64,000 nucleotides of DNA from Accumulibacter phosphatis (lineage in GTDB: Bacteria > Pseudomonadota > Gammaproteobacteria > Burkholderiales > Rhodocyclaceae): the NCBI RefSeq assembly GCF_000024165.1, contig NC_013194.1, positions 4,526,001 through 4,590,000 of the forward strand. The letters are read 5' to 3'. The stretch's first letter is position 1. Every line of letters starts with the position of its first letter. The notes below the pieces were generated by a model that was not told the DNA's origin, did no database searches, and worked only from the letters and a program-made list of their open reading frames with translations. Shown here piece after piece: positions 1-8,825 of the stretch. Position numbers and translations under genes: made by a program.

Positions 1-633
1 TTCCAGGCGGGCCAGCCATACCCGGTTGCGCCGATTGAAGGCGTTGTAGGCGAGCACGGCAGGAATGGCGACGGCCAGCCCGAGCGCCGTCATAATCAGT
101 GCTTCGCCCTCCGGCCCGGCCACCTTGTCCAGCGTCCCCTGGCCGGAGAGGCCGATCTGGACCAGGGCATGGTAGATACCCCACACCGTGCCGAACAGCC
201 CGATGTAAGGCGCGGCGGAACCGGCGGAGGCGAGGACGGTGAGACCGTACTCAGCTTTTGCCGCTTCGCGGTCGACTTCGTTGTTCAGGGTCCGGGTCAG
301 GTATTCGGCCATCCCGCCGGCCACAGCGAGACTCTCCCGGCTACTGTCGGCCAGCGCGTCCAGAGACTTGCGCGCCAGCGCGGCAAAGGCATTGTCGGCA
401 GCATGCGCGCCGAGCGTTGTTTCGACTTCAGACAATGACGACGCCTGCCAGAAGCGCCTGAGAAACTCTTCCGCCCTGCGCTGGGCGATGGCGTTGGCCA
501 AGGCCCGGGTAACGATCAGGTACCAGCTGGCAATCGAGAGCAACAGCAGGGCGGCGAGCACGCTCCTGCCCACCCCGTCGGTTTCGGTAAGGAAATGGGC
601 GAAGCCCAGGCTATTGATGGCGGCATGTTCCAT
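1..633 (-). CDS. exbB: ExbB/TolQ-type proton channel subunit (partial, 3' end outside window)
   Basis: The visible 211 codons read as an ExbB/MotA-TolQ-ExbB family protein. There is an N-terminal membrane segment (about residues 20-42), a cytoplasmic loop, then the family signature with a small-residue-rich second helix (GSAAPYIGLFGTVWGI) and a third helix ending in AYNAFNRRNR. The family forms the inner-membrane channel that couples proton motive force to TonB. The ATG at 633-631 lies 3 bp after the tonB stop, so the two are translationally linked and belong to the operon starting at the TonB-dependent receptor. The C-terminus continues beyond base 1, and an exbD gene would be expected next. 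Family assignment is secure; whether it serves only this receptor is inference. Confidence 0.93.
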   Translation of the reverse strand, partial: MEHAAINSLGFAHFLTETDGVGRSVLAALLLLSIASWYLIVTRALANAIAQRRAEEFLRRFWQASSLSEVETTLGAHAADNAFAALARKSLDALADSSRESLAVAGGMAEYLTRTLNNEVDREAAKAEYGLTVLASAGSAAPYIGLFGTVWGIYHALVQIGLSGQGTLDKVAGPEGEALIMTALGLAVAIPAVLAYNAFNRRNRVWLARLE

Positions 634-636
634 GGA

Positions 637-1269
637 TCAGTTTCCGTGCAGGATGAATTTGAAGGGTTGCAGGGCGACGGCGCGCACCCGGAGTCCGCTT
701 CGCGTCGCCGGGGTGCAGCGCCAGGCGCGCACAGCGCTGAGGGCGGCTTCGTCAAGCCGGGAATGGCCGCTGCTGTGGTCAACGTGGGCGGATGCCACTT
801 TTCCCGATTCGTTCAGTTCCACGCGCAGCACCACCTGACCTGTTTCACGAAGGCGACGGGAAAGTGGCGGGTAGATGGGCGCCGGGCGCTCCGGGCAGTC
901 CGTCGCCAGATCCGTGGACAGGGCCAGCGGCCCGGCGGGCAGCGGCATCGGCTGCGCCTGGACGACCGGCTCGGGGACGGGTGTTTCCGGCGGCGGCGGG
1001 GCCGTACTGTCCGTCGCCTTGAGCACCGGCGCTTGCGCCACCAACTGCCTGGAACGTGGCTTTTCGACGGGTCTTGGCGCGGGCGGCGGCGGGCGCTGCG
1101 GCTCTGCCGCTTTTTCCGGTGCCGGCGGGGCGATGAAATTGACGAACAAGGTTGTCGCCTCGAGCGGCGAGGGAATCAGCCGATGACTCCACAAGCCATG
1201 GAGCGCGGCAGCGTGCAGGGCGAGGACGAAAGCCAGACCGGCCAGGGTTTCCGGCTGAGGACGCATCAT
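637..1269 (-). CDS. tonB: TonB family energy transducer
   Basis: About 210 residues with the TonB plan: a short cytoplasmic start, one membrane anchor (about residues 8-27), a long proline-rich periplasmic spacer with PPPPAP-type stretches (about 45-110), and a C-terminal TonB domain containing YPPLSRRLRETGQVVLRVEL and an Ala-Trp-containing final helix. It transmits energy from ExbB/ExbD to outer-membrane receptors. I chose the double ATG at 1269/1266 because it immediately precedes the membrane anchor; longer in-frame reading is possible but adds a charged non-conserved leader, and no strong ribosome site decides it. Upstream is the PepSY gene (53 bp gap) and downstream exbB (3 bp gap). Confidence 0.9.
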   Translation of the reverse strand: MMRPQPETLAGLAFVLALHAAALHGLWSHRLIPSPLEATTLFVNFIAPPAPEKAAEPQRPPPPAPRPVEKPRSRQLVAQAPVLKATDSTAPPPPETPVPEPVVQAQPMPLPAGPLALSTDLATDCPERPAPIYPPLSRRLRETGQVVLRVELNESGKVASAHVDHSSGHSRLDEAALSAVRAWRCTPATRSGLRVRAVALQPFKFILHGN

Positions 1270-1322
1270 CAGCGCATGACTAGTGGAGAGGCGACGAACG
1301 CGGACAGCATCGCAGGTCGCCC

Positions 1323-2807
1323 TCACTGTCGGCGCAGCCGACGCCAGCCCAGCACGGCTCCGCTCAGGCTGACCAGCAACCCGCCCACGCTGCCCAGAAT
1401 GAGCAGCGCGTCCCAAAGAGGTCGCCGGTCAAGCAGCGGCTTCCAGTCCCAACTGTGGAGTAGCGCGAAGAGCCAGCGCTTGACCCGCAAATGGTCATCG
1501 AGGCGCTGCACCAGAGCCCCCGTTTTCGGATCGAGGTACAGCCAGCTCGCCGCAGGATCATCGAATTCGAGCACCAGAACAGGCAGCGGTCGCCCGACGT
1601 GCCCGGTCATCGAGTGCGTCGCCCGATCATAGTAGTACCAGTCATACGCGCTCTGCAGCCGGGCGCCACTGACCCGAGCATCCGGCAACATGCTTTCCCC
1701 CGCAGCGCGCAGGGCGTCGAGTTCATGCGCCTCGAACGGTGCGCAATCAGCCGAGGCGCCCTGCAGGCGGCCACGCCCGGCGCCATCGCGAGCGAGCACA
1801 AAGGTCTCGCCGCCCATGGGCCGCCATTCCAGTTCCCGAACCTGTAGTCCGGCGGCATTGAAGCAGTGGAGGGCGCGCCGCGTTTCGTCATGCTGGCCGT
1901 CGGTGACAAGCACCAGCTTGGCCAACTGCGGTCGTGGCGCCCCCGAGTCAAAGACCTGCCACGGATTCACCGAGAGCAGACCGCTCACGATCCAGGTCAG
2001 GAGCAGCAGACCGAAAGCCAGGCCCAACCAGTGATGCCAGCGCATCAACCAGTCCCGGTAGGGGCTGCGGCTGCCGTGCGGATAAGGGCGGCGGCGCCAG
2101 CGCAGAATGCCAGAGACGAGTCCGGTTACCCCCAGCAAGGCGCCGGCGAGCGAAGTGTAGATTATGATTTCCGTCCACCACCGGTCGACGGCACCACCGC
2201 GAAATGGATACAGCCAGTGCAGCCAGGCGCCGATCCACCCCCATTGCCGTTCGGTTGCGCTGGCGCGACGCACGACTTCACCGGTGCGGCCGGAAACGTA
2301 AAGCAGGGTGCGCGCCTCGTCGTCGATATCGACCCGGTGCAGCGGACGATGCCCATCGAGCGCCTTGGAATGCGTCCACGCATCCTCGTCGACAAGGTCT
2401 CGGTAGCGTGCCTCGGCAGGCGACGCGAAGGCCGCTGCGGATTTCAGGGCAAATTTGGCGTCGACCGCGGCGACCGGCGTGCCACTGCGGCCGTCGATCG
2501 CCAGCTCGCGGTTCTTGCTCAGTCCGACCACGTAGTGCGGCAAGCCGCCGATCGACGTCAGACGAACCGTCCGGGGCGAATCGCCGGCCGGAAGCGCGCC
2601 AATCACAGACCCCACGGGCAAGCAGCAGCTTGTCGGATCCAGAGCCGGCAACACGCGCAAACGCTCGGCCATGCTCAACTTCGGATAGCCGACGTACATC
2701 ATGACAACGCCCGAAACGAACCACAGCGCCATGAACAGGCAGAGCAGGATGCCCGCCCAGCGGTGGGTTATGAACAGAGTCCGCTTGACGTTGACCGGCC
2801 GCCTCAT
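1323..2807 (-). CDS. PepSY-associated membrane protein
   Basis: 494 residues. It begins with a cationic stretch and a membrane helix containing HRWAG (about residues 10-32), followed by a large periplasmic portion and further helices near residues 195-217, 240-265 and 465-490. The HRW and RWHHW motifs and overall plan match PepSY-TM proteins, which in bacteria are often paired with TonB-dependent metal or siderophore receptors and can act as inner-membrane reductases. The start at 2807 was chosen because the helix follows directly; the upstream in-frame extension lies inside the spacer after the receptor gene. It sits 25 bp after the receptor stop and precedes tonB. A reductase role for an imported metal complex is inference. 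Confidence 0.82.
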   Translation of the reverse strand: MRRPVNVKRTLFITHRWAGILLCLFMALWFVSGVVMMYVGYPKLSMAERLRVLPALDPTSCCLPVGSVIGALPAGDSPRTVRLTSIGGLPHYVVGLSKNRELAIDGRSGTPVAAVDAKFALKSAAAFASPAEARYRDLVDEDAWTHSKALDGHRPLHRVDIDDEARTLLYVSGRTGEVVRRASATERQWGWIGAWLHWLYPFRGGAVDRWWTEIIIYTSLAGALLGVTGLVSGILRWRRRPYPHGSRSPYRDWLMRWHHWLGLAFGLLLLTWIVSGLLSVNPWQVFDSGAPRPQLAKLVLVTDGQHDETRRALHCFNAAGLQVRELEWRPMGGETFVLARDGAGRGRLQGASADCAPFEAHELDALRAAGESMLPDARVSGARLQSAYDWYYYDRATHSMTGHVGRPLPVLVLEFDDPAASWLYLDPKTGALVQRLDDHLRVKRWLFALLHSWDWKPLLDRRPLWDALLILGSVGGLLVSLSGAVLGWRRLRRQ

Positions 2808-2832
2808 CGCGCCACCCCTGCGCCGGCGTGGC

Positions 2833-5034
2833 TCAGAATGCAGTCTGGATCGAGACGTCGAGCATGCGCGGCGCACCGAGGTACATCATGCTCGATCCCG
2901 AGAAACTTTCGGCATACACCTTGTCGGTCAGGTTCTTGATGCGCGCGGTCACCCGGGTCCGTTTGTCGAAGGTATACGCGGCGTAGGCGCCGAGCAGCGT
3001 ATAGGCGTCATCGTAGACAGTATTTGCAGTGTCGGCGTAGCGCGACGATACATAACGGAGATCGCCGCCCACTTCGAGATTGGCAATCGGCGTGTAAGCC
3101 ACCCAGAGATTGCCGACCTGCTTCGGTATGTTGGTCGGCCGGTTACCGGCGCGCGAAACACCGACGCCACCAACGTTTTCGACAAATTTGTCGTACTTGG
3201 CGTCAACCAGCGCCCAGTTGCCGGACAGTCGCAAATTGTTGGTCATCAACCAGGTCGCTGCCAGCTCCAGTCCACGCGACGATTGCTCGCCAACCGGGAT
3301 CGTCGTACCAGGTCTGCTGGGGTCCGCCATCGAGAGGTTCTTGCGCGTGATGTCATAGAGGGCCAGGGTGGCATTACCCCGGCCTTCGTCGAAACCGAGC
3401 TTGCTGCCGATCTCGACCTGCCGTCCGGTGGTCAAGTCGAAGTTCTCGACCTGGGCATACGAGGCGGTGGCCAGGATACCAGCCGGGGGATCGGCCGCTG
3501 TACTGTATTGCACGTAGACGTTGGCGGCCGGGGTCAAATCGTAAATCAATCCGGCGCGGCCGGTCAGGGGTTTGTAATTTCGTTCAAAGTACGCCGGATT
3601 GGTCGCGGTCGGCGTGCGGTGGTTGGTCACTTCCAGATCAATGTCGTCCCAGCGCAAAGCGGTGAGCAGCGACAGTCGCGAGGTAAGGAAGGTCCGGTTC
3701 TCGGCGAACAGAGCCAGCGTCGTCACCCGGTTGCTGCGATCCGGGTTGTAGACCTGGCTGACCCCGGGCAACGAGAAGAAGTTCTCGGTCACGAAATGGT
3801 ACGGATCGACCGAACCGAACGGGCCGGCGACCGACAGCGGGTAGCGAGTCTGCTTGTTGAGGCTGTAGTCGATCCCGCCCAGCCAGTTACTGGGCAGGCC
3901 GGCGATCTGGGTGTTCCAGTTGAGTTCGGTGCGGTTGCCATTCAGGTTCTGGTCGTGGCGCTGGAGCAGCGCGTTCGACCGAACCACGCGGGTGTTGTTG
4001 GCGTTGAAGGTGTAAGTCTCGACGTTCTGGTAGTCGCGCAGGGCATCGTAATGATAGAAGGTGTTGCGTAAACTCAGGGTGTCATCCACCCGATATTCCA
4101 GGATCCAGCGCCCCCACTTAACCGTCTGCTTGTAGAGTCCATCCTGGGAATTGTAGTTCTTGAAGCGGGTGCCATTGTCGATGCCAACCTCGCCGCTAAA
4201 AGGTCTCAATACGGGTGTTCCCCAGTACGGCCGGTCGACATTCTCGTATTGGTATTCCAGGGCCACCGTGCTGCTCAACTGCGGCGTCAGGTCGGCCAGC
4301 CACGAACCGGCGGCCTGCCAAGCCTTACGCTCGGTACCGTCGCTCCACCCGTCCATCGCGCTACCGTTGACGTCGAGCCGGAGGTAATTGCTCTCGCCCA
4401 GTTTCTGATTGGTACCAGCCGCCAATTGCCGATCGTTGTAGCTGCCGTAACGCGCCTTGCCCTCAATCAGGTTGCCGTCACGATTGGCCAGCTTGGTCAC
4501 ATAGTTGATCGAACCGCCTACCGCACCAGCGCCAAATAGAAACGACGATGGCCCGCCGATGGCCTCGACCCGGTCGTAGATCCAGCTATCGACCGGGCGC
4601 GCGGCGATCACGTCGTACTGCACGGTAATCCCGTTGAACAGTTGCGTCACGCTACCGCCGGAAAAACCCCGGTAAAACACCGCCCCCGGCGAACCCGGCG
4701 CCGACGAGGTGGTGATGCCCGGTACCCCCTGCAGGATTTCCTGGGTATTTTGCGCGCCGCGCTGCTCGAAGACCTCGCGATCGATGACTGTTACCGAAGC
4801 CGGCGTTTCCCGTGGCGTCAGGCCAAGTCGGCTGCCCGTCCGCTCCTTCTGGTCGAGGCCCAGCGGATCGATGCTCATGTCGGAGATCACCACTTCGCTC
4901 AGCACGGCAGGTTTGTTCGCAACCGCCTCCTGAGCCAGCGCGCCTTGTGCAAAGAGCGTGAACACGGCCAGGGAAATTGGCGTAGCCAACGGGCGCTCCA
5001 TTATCAGACAGTCGACCCGCTCTATTCGCAACAT
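2833..5034 (-). CDS. TonB-dependent outer-membrane receptor (siderophore/metal type)
   Basis: 733 residues with a signal peptide ending near AQGALAQ, a plug domain with TPASVTVIDREVFEQRGA and the VPGITT / GGSINYVTK stretches, and a C-terminal 22-strand-type barrel ending in an aromatic-rich strand finishing in F (SIQTAF). This is the FhuA/FpvA-like plug-barrel architecture that binds an extracellular metal complex and imports it with TonB energy. The ATG at 5034 is preceded by a GGGGG-type ribosome site at a suitable distance; an internal ATG at 5001 closer to the signal core has none. It is first gene of an operon with PepSY, tonB and exbB. A shared palindromic site and -10 box lie upstream (5126-5171). 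The substrate cannot be told from sequence. Confidence 0.92.
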   Translation of the reverse strand: MLRIERVDCLIMERPLATPISLAVFTLFAQGALAQEAVANKPAVLSEVVISDMSIDPLGLDQKERTGSRLGLTPRETPASVTVIDREVFEQRGAQNTQEILQGVPGITTSSAPGSPGAVFYRGFSGGSVTQLFNGITVQYDVIAARPVDSWIYDRVEAIGGPSSFLFGAGAVGGSINYVTKLANRDGNLIEGKARYGSYNDRQLAAGTNQKLGESNYLRLDVNGSAMDGWSDGTERKAWQAAGSWLADLTPQLSSTVALEYQYENVDRPYWGTPVLRPFSGEVGIDNGTRFKNYNSQDGLYKQTVKWGRWILEYRVDDTLSLRNTFYHYDALRDYQNVETYTFNANNTRVVRSNALLQRHDQNLNGNRTELNWNTQIAGLPSNWLGGIDYSLNKQTRYPLSVAGPFGSVDPYHFVTENFFSLPGVSQVYNPDRSNRVTTLALFAENRTFLTSRLSLLTALRWDDIDLEVTNHRTPTATNPAYFERNYKPLTGRAGLIYDLTPAANVYVQYSTAADPPAGILATASYAQVENFDLTTGRQVEIGSKLGFDEGRGNATLALYDITRKNLSMADPSRPGTTIPVGEQSSRGLELAATWLMTNNLRLSGNWALVDAKYDKFVENVGGVGVSRAGNRPTNIPKQVGNLWVAYTPIANLEVGGDLRYVSSRYADTANTVYDDAYTLLGAYAAYTFDKRTRVTARIKNLTDKVYAESFSGSSMMYLGAPRMLDVSIQTAF

Positions 5035-5125
5035 CTCTACCCCCGGTATTGAATGACCCTAGCGGGTCGAATGATCGTTGGCCGTTTGCGAAAGGCAGGA
5101 CGGGCAACCGTGGATTTGGACGCGG

Positions 5126-5171
5126 ATGATAAAGCGCGGGCGCGGTGGCAAGAATGTGGCAAATCGTCGCA
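5126..5171 (-). promoter_or_regulatory. Shared 17-bp palindrome plus -10 box upstream of the TonB-receptor operon
   Basis: Read in gene direction, 5171-5155 is TGCGACGATTTGCCACA. Then 23 bp follow, then TATCAT (5131-5126), an excellent -10 hexamer. TTCTTG directly after the palindrome would be a -35 at 17-bp spacing. The arrangement is nearly identical at three other genes (9406-9450, 17774-17819, 17931-17976). Orientation points to the receptor operon rather than the divergent DUF4198 gene, although that gene starts only 72 bp away and could also respond. Activator binding just upstream of a weak -35 is inference. Confidence 0.7.
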
Positions 5172-5242
5172 CAGGACAAAACCCTGTTGTAGCGTGTGAC
5201 CGGTTGCCCCAGACTGCACCGGTCACCTTATGGATTTTTGCC

Positions 5243-6049
5243 ATGAATTTTCGCGATGCCGGCCTCACCTTGTGGCTGGCCGTCCTGACTTCAGCACCCG
5301 CTCTGGCGCACGACACCTGGCTGATTCCCAACCGCTTCGCAGTTCCGACGGAGTCCCTTGTGCAACTGGACCTCACCAGCGGTATGTCGTTTCCTGCGCT
5401 CGCTGCGGCCATCAAGCCGGATCGAGTCGATCGCGCAGGCTGTCGGCTTTCAGCACAGCGATTTGCCATTGCGGACCTTTCGCCCGAAGCAAAGTCACTG
5501 CGCTTGCACGCCAGTATGCCTGGACTGAGCATCGCAACATGCTGGGTAGCACTCAAGCCAAGAACGATCGAACTGACGCCGAGACAGGTGCAGGAATATC
5601 TTCACGAGATAGGCGCTGCGGACTCAGTCAGGCAGCAATGGAACAAGGCCGCACAACCGAAACGCTGGCGCGAGGCTTACACAAAGGAAGCCAAGACGTT
5701 CCTCCGCGTCGGCGCGCCAAGACCCGACAATTCGTGGGCCGAGCCGGTCGGCCTGGCGCTGGAGATCGTCCCCGAGAAGGACCCCACCACTTTTCACGCA
5801 GGTGATACGTTGCCGGTGCGGGTTCTGAAAACGGGCAAACCCTTGCCGATGTTTCCGCTGGGGATCGTCCATGAAGGTAAATCGCGGGGCCTGATACGCA
5901 AGACTGACTCGCAAGGGCGCGTCACGTTTCGCCTGGACCGGGCGGGCCGCTGGCTATTACGGGGCACGGAGTTGCGAAGTGCTCCGCAAGCTGACGGGGA
6001 TTGGGAAAGTACCTTTACGACGATGACGATCAACGTTAAATCGAAATGA
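5243..6049 (+). CDS. DUF4198 family periplasmic protein
   Basis: 268 residues starting at the ATG that opens a clear signal peptide (hydrophobic core LWLAVLTSAPALA, then HDTWLIPNRF). The mature N-terminus with HDTWL and a C-terminal beta-rich domain (GDTLPVRVLKTGKPLPMFPL, then a DSQGRVTFRLDRAGRWLL stretch) is typical of DUF4198. Members of this family are often found next to TonB-dependent receptors and nickel or cobalt uptake genes and are thought to act in the periplasm as metal or metal-complex handling proteins. It is divergent from the receptor operon across a 208-bp gap that contains the shared palindrome. Downstream lies a gene-poor stretch and then an IS91-type element. The metal is unknown. 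Confidence 0.8.
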   Translation: MNFRDAGLTLWLAVLTSAPALAHDTWLIPNRFAVPTESLVQLDLTSGMSFPALAAAIKPDRVDRAGCRLSAQRFAIADLSPEAKSLRLHASMPGLSIATCWVALKPRTIELTPRQVQEYLHEIGAADSVRQQWNKAAQPKRWREAYTKEAKTFLRVGAPRPDNSWAEPVGLALEIVPEKDPTTFHAGDTLPVRVLKTGKPLPMFPLGIVHEGKSRGLIRKTDSQGRVTFRLDRAGRWLLRGTELRSAPQADGDWESTFTTMTINVKSK

Positions 6050-6388
6050 AGAACCCCATGCGAGGTACAACTCGCTCGCCATAGGTAGTTTGGCCAAAGC
6101 CGGGCAGCGAATACGCACTCGGGCAAGCTCGAAATCCGGCAAACCTCGCTTGACGTATCATCGGCCGATCCAACCCCAATGCTGCGCAAACAATGAAGAG
6201 CGACACCTCCGAGACGCTCTACCTCAAGGGCCGCACCCCGCCAGGCGTTCGTCGTCGATGACGTAGAACGAATAGCGTTTATCGGCCGCGCCGAAAGCAC
6301 CGGGTCCAAGCTCTGGCGCATCCGCGGCAGATAAACCTCGTTGGACTGAAGCGCCTCGACGGCGGTACTTATGGGGATTGTAAGCGTC
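6050..6388. other. Gene-poor stretch between DUF4198 gene and IS91 element
   Basis: No convincing gene. On the minus strand around 6210-6305 one frame encodes a short coding-like piece (GAFGAADKRYSFYVIDDERLAG) that ends in a stop after a few more residues and has no start or conserved context. It may be a relic of a gene lost by insertion or adjacent deletion. Open frames on both strands here look non-coding. Confidence 0.4.
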
Positions 6389-6411
6389 CCGCGGCTTGGG
6401 TCAAGCCGCGG
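6389..6411. repeat. Perfect 9-bp stem hairpin at probable IS91 end
   Basis: CCGCGGCTT (6389-6397), a 5-base loop GGGTC, and AAGCCGCGG (6403-6411). IS91-family elements have subterminal hairpins at the end downstream of the transposase where rolling-circle transposition starts. There is no U-tract, so a terminator is less likely. Confidence 0.5.
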
Positions 6412-6622
6412 ATAGGGTTCGGACGCGCTGGCGCGGGGTTCACGAGAGCCTTCCGGATCGTCGCGGGAGCCTCAGCGGAGTCAAGCAAGCCGTCGGGTTG
6501 CCGCAACCCCGGATCAGAACCGTGAGTTGGGCCCCTCGTCGACGCGTCCACTCCTGGCGGCCTTGACCGCCAAACGTCACCCAGCGTCACCCGCGAGGCT
6601 CCGCGCCCCTGTTCAGCCGTGC

Positions 6623-7780
6623 TCATGGCGGTGCGCGAACGGATGTGCTCGGCGGCGTCGCCTGACGCTGGGGCGGAATCGCCGCCGTCGGAACGAAGCG
6701 GCCCTCATGGCAATGCGTGCAGCGCGCCCACTCGGCGCCGCCGATGCGCTGCAGGAAGTCCTCCACCGTCGCCGTGATCACCGGATCGGGTTCCGGTACC
6801 GACAAGGCCTGCCGCGCCAGGGATAGCTGTGTCGCCTTCGCCGCCGGAGCCAGCAGGCCGTAGTGCCGAATCCGCTTGAAGCCGCTCGGCAAGACGTGCA
6901 GCAGGAAGCGGTCGATGAATTCCTCCGCCGGCACACTGAGCACGCGCTTACCCGGCGTGGCGCGCACGCGGAAACGGACGGTCGTCTCGTCCATCCCGAC
7001 AAGACGCTCGTTCGAGATCGCCACCCGATGGGTATAGCGACCCAGGTATTCGAGGACCTGCTCCGGGCCACCGAGCGGTTGTTTCGCGTAGACCACCCAG
7101 TCGTGCGCAAGCAATTGCTGGCGCAGGGCGCGCCAGACCTTGTCGTCGGCCAGCGCGGCGGCCAGGGGCTGGCCCGCGCCTCGGGCTTCACTCAGTGCCG
7201 CCATGAACTTGCCACGGAAGACCCGCGACAACGCTCTGACCGGAAACAGGAAGCCGCGCTTGGGCGACTTCCACTCTCCCTCGGCCGTCAGTGCCCCGCC
7301 GGCGACCAGGGCGTGCACATGCACATGCCGCCCGAGGTTCTGCTTCCAGGTGTGCAGGACCAGCGAGAACGCCAGCTTGCCGCCCAGCCAGCGGGGGTTG
7401 GCGGCGAATTCGGCGAGGGTGGCCGACGCGGCGGCGAAGAGGACCTCGTAGATCACCCGTGGGCGTAGCGCGATCAGCGTGTGCAGCGCGTGCGGCAGCG
7501 TGAACACGAGGTGGAAGTAGGGCACCGGCAGCAGTTCCTGGCGCCGTTTCGCCAGCCAGTGCTCCTTGGCTCGGGTCTGGCACTGCGGACAGTGGCGGTT
7601 GCGGCACGAGTGATAGACGTGTCGCGTCACCCCGCAGCTGTCACAGGTCTCGACGTGGCCGCCGAGGATGGCCGTGCGACAGGCGATGATCGCTCGCCAG
7701 ACCTTGGCCTTGACGGACGACAAAGCGTGCTTGGCGAGGTACGCCGGCCCGTGCCGGCGAAAGACCTCGGCCAGGGTCAC
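6623..7780 (-). CDS. IS91 family transposase
   Basis: 385 residues. The N-terminal zinc-binding region has CDSCGVTRHVYHSCRNRHCP (about residues 45-66), the HUH motif is HVHVHALV, and the downstream tyrosine motif is YLGRYTHRVAISNERL. This is the IS91/Y2 replicative transposase plan, nicking single strands at the element ends. The length is usual for the family and the frame is intact, with a proline/serine-rich C-terminal tail. It starts 10 bp after the stop of the tyrosine recombinase, so the two are co-transcribed as in other IS91 elements that carry an integrase-like gene. Confidence 0.95.
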   Translation of the reverse strand: MTLAEVFRRHGPAYLAKHALSSVKAKVWRAIIACRTAILGGHVETCDSCGVTRHVYHSCRNRHCPQCQTRAKEHWLAKRRQELLPVPYFHLVFTLPHALHTLIALRPRVIYEVLFAAASATLAEFAANPRWLGGKLAFSLVLHTWKQNLGRHVHVHALVAGGALTAEGEWKSPKRGFLFPVRALSRVFRGKFMAALSEARGAGQPLAAALADDKVWRALRQQLLAHDWVVYAKQPLGGPEQVLEYLGRYTHRVAISNERLVGMDETTVRFRVRATPGKRVLSVPAEEFIDRFLLHVLPSGFKRIRHYGLLAPAAKATQLSLARQALSVPEPDPVITATVEDFLQRIGGAEWARCTHCHEGRFVPTAAIPPQRQATPPSTSVRAPP

Positions 7781-7790
7781 TGGCGCTGGC

Positions 7791-8639
7791 TCAACTGGGT
7801 GGGTCGAGCAGATCCAGAGGCGAGGGGTGGCCGGTCAGCTTTGAGCGCGCCAGATGCAGATAGCGCGAGGTCGTCGACAGATGACCATGGCCGAGGAGTC
7901 GGCCGATGCTGTAGAGATCGACCCCGGCTTCGAGCAGGTGCGTGGCGAAGGCATGGCGAAGACCGTGGATGCCGCCTTCGGGGGCGATGCCGGCGGCGTT
8001 GCGCGCCGCATAGTAGATCCGCTGGGCGGTCTGGATTTCCATCGGACCGGTGCCGGCCCGGTTGGGGAACAACCAGAGCCGCGGCCGGGTGTCGCGCCAG
8101 TAGGTGCGCAAGGCCGCGAGCAGGTGGGGCGACAGAAGTGTGTAGCGATCCTTGCCGCCTTTGCCCTGGCGGACCTTGAGGCACATGCGGTCGGCGGCGC
8201 TCTCGATGTCTCCCACCTGCAGGGCGCAGACTTCCGACACCCGCAAGCCGGCGGCATAGGTGGTCATCAGCAGCGTTCGTCCGCGCAGGGTTCGCGCCGA
8301 GTCGATCAGGCGCGCGACTTCCTCGCGCGAGAGGATCTGCGGCAGGCGCTGGGGGACCTTGGCCATCGGGATGTCGAAGCCGGCTTCCGGGCGACCGAGT
8401 ACCCGCCGATAGAGGAAGCGGAAGGCACACGAGGCTTGATTGACGCTCGCGTAGGCGAGCTTCTTGTCGCGAATCAGGTGCAGCAGGTAGGCCTGGACTT
8501 CCTCGACACGCAAATCCGCCGGTGATCGGTGGTAGTACTTCGCCAATCCGACGAGCGCATCGATGTAGGCTTCCTGGGCCCGTGCCGCCATTCCCCGCAG
8601 GCACATGGCGTTGCTCATTCTTTCACGCAGCTCACTCAT
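7791..8639 (-). CDS. Tyrosine recombinase (XerD-like) of the IS91 element
   Basis: 282 residues with an N-terminal SAM-like core-binding domain and a C-terminal catalytic domain. Visible catalytic signatures are the first Arg in TYAAGLRVSEVCAL, the HGLRHAFATHLLEAG box, the GH in LLGHGHLSTTSRYLHL, and the Tyr in the same stretch. The ATG at 8639 is chosen for the strong GAGGAG ribosome site 7 bases upstream; a longer frame to 8702 exists but has no site. Tyrosine recombinases of this type accompany several IS91-like transposases and are thought to assist resolution or insertion; this role is inferred from position. Confidence 0.9.
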   Translation of the reverse strand: MSELRERMSNAMCLRGMAARAQEAYIDALVGLAKYYHRSPADLRVEEVQAYLLHLIRDKKLAYASVNQASCAFRFLYRRVLGRPEAGFDIPMAKVPQRLPQILSREEVARLIDSARTLRGRTLLMTTYAAGLRVSEVCALQVGDIESAADRMCLKVRQGKGGKDRYTLLSPHLLAALRTYWRDTRPRLWLFPNRAGTGPMEIQTAQRIYYAARNAAGIAPEGGIHGLRHAFATHLLEAGVDLYSIGRLLGHGHLSTTSRYLHLARSKLTGHPSPLDLLDPPS

Positions 8640-8825
8640 GACAATCTCCTCGGTTGCTGCGGGGACGTCCCCCGCAGCGAGGAGGATCGAGGATTTGCGC
8701 ACGGCGTGGGAAGCGTGGTTCCGAGCCGTCAGAGGGTCAGGGTGAGGGTGAAGGGGAAAGCGAACTCAGGGAGTGACCGCGAAGGAAGAAGAAGCGGTGG
8801 GGTGCCTACACCAGCGCGGAGCGCT

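Noticed and set aside
5155..5171. Possible sigma-54 promoter (GG and GC within the shared palindrome)
   Set aside because: GG and GC are separated by 9 rather than 10 bases and face away from the genes; a standard -10 box at fixed distance explains all four sites better.
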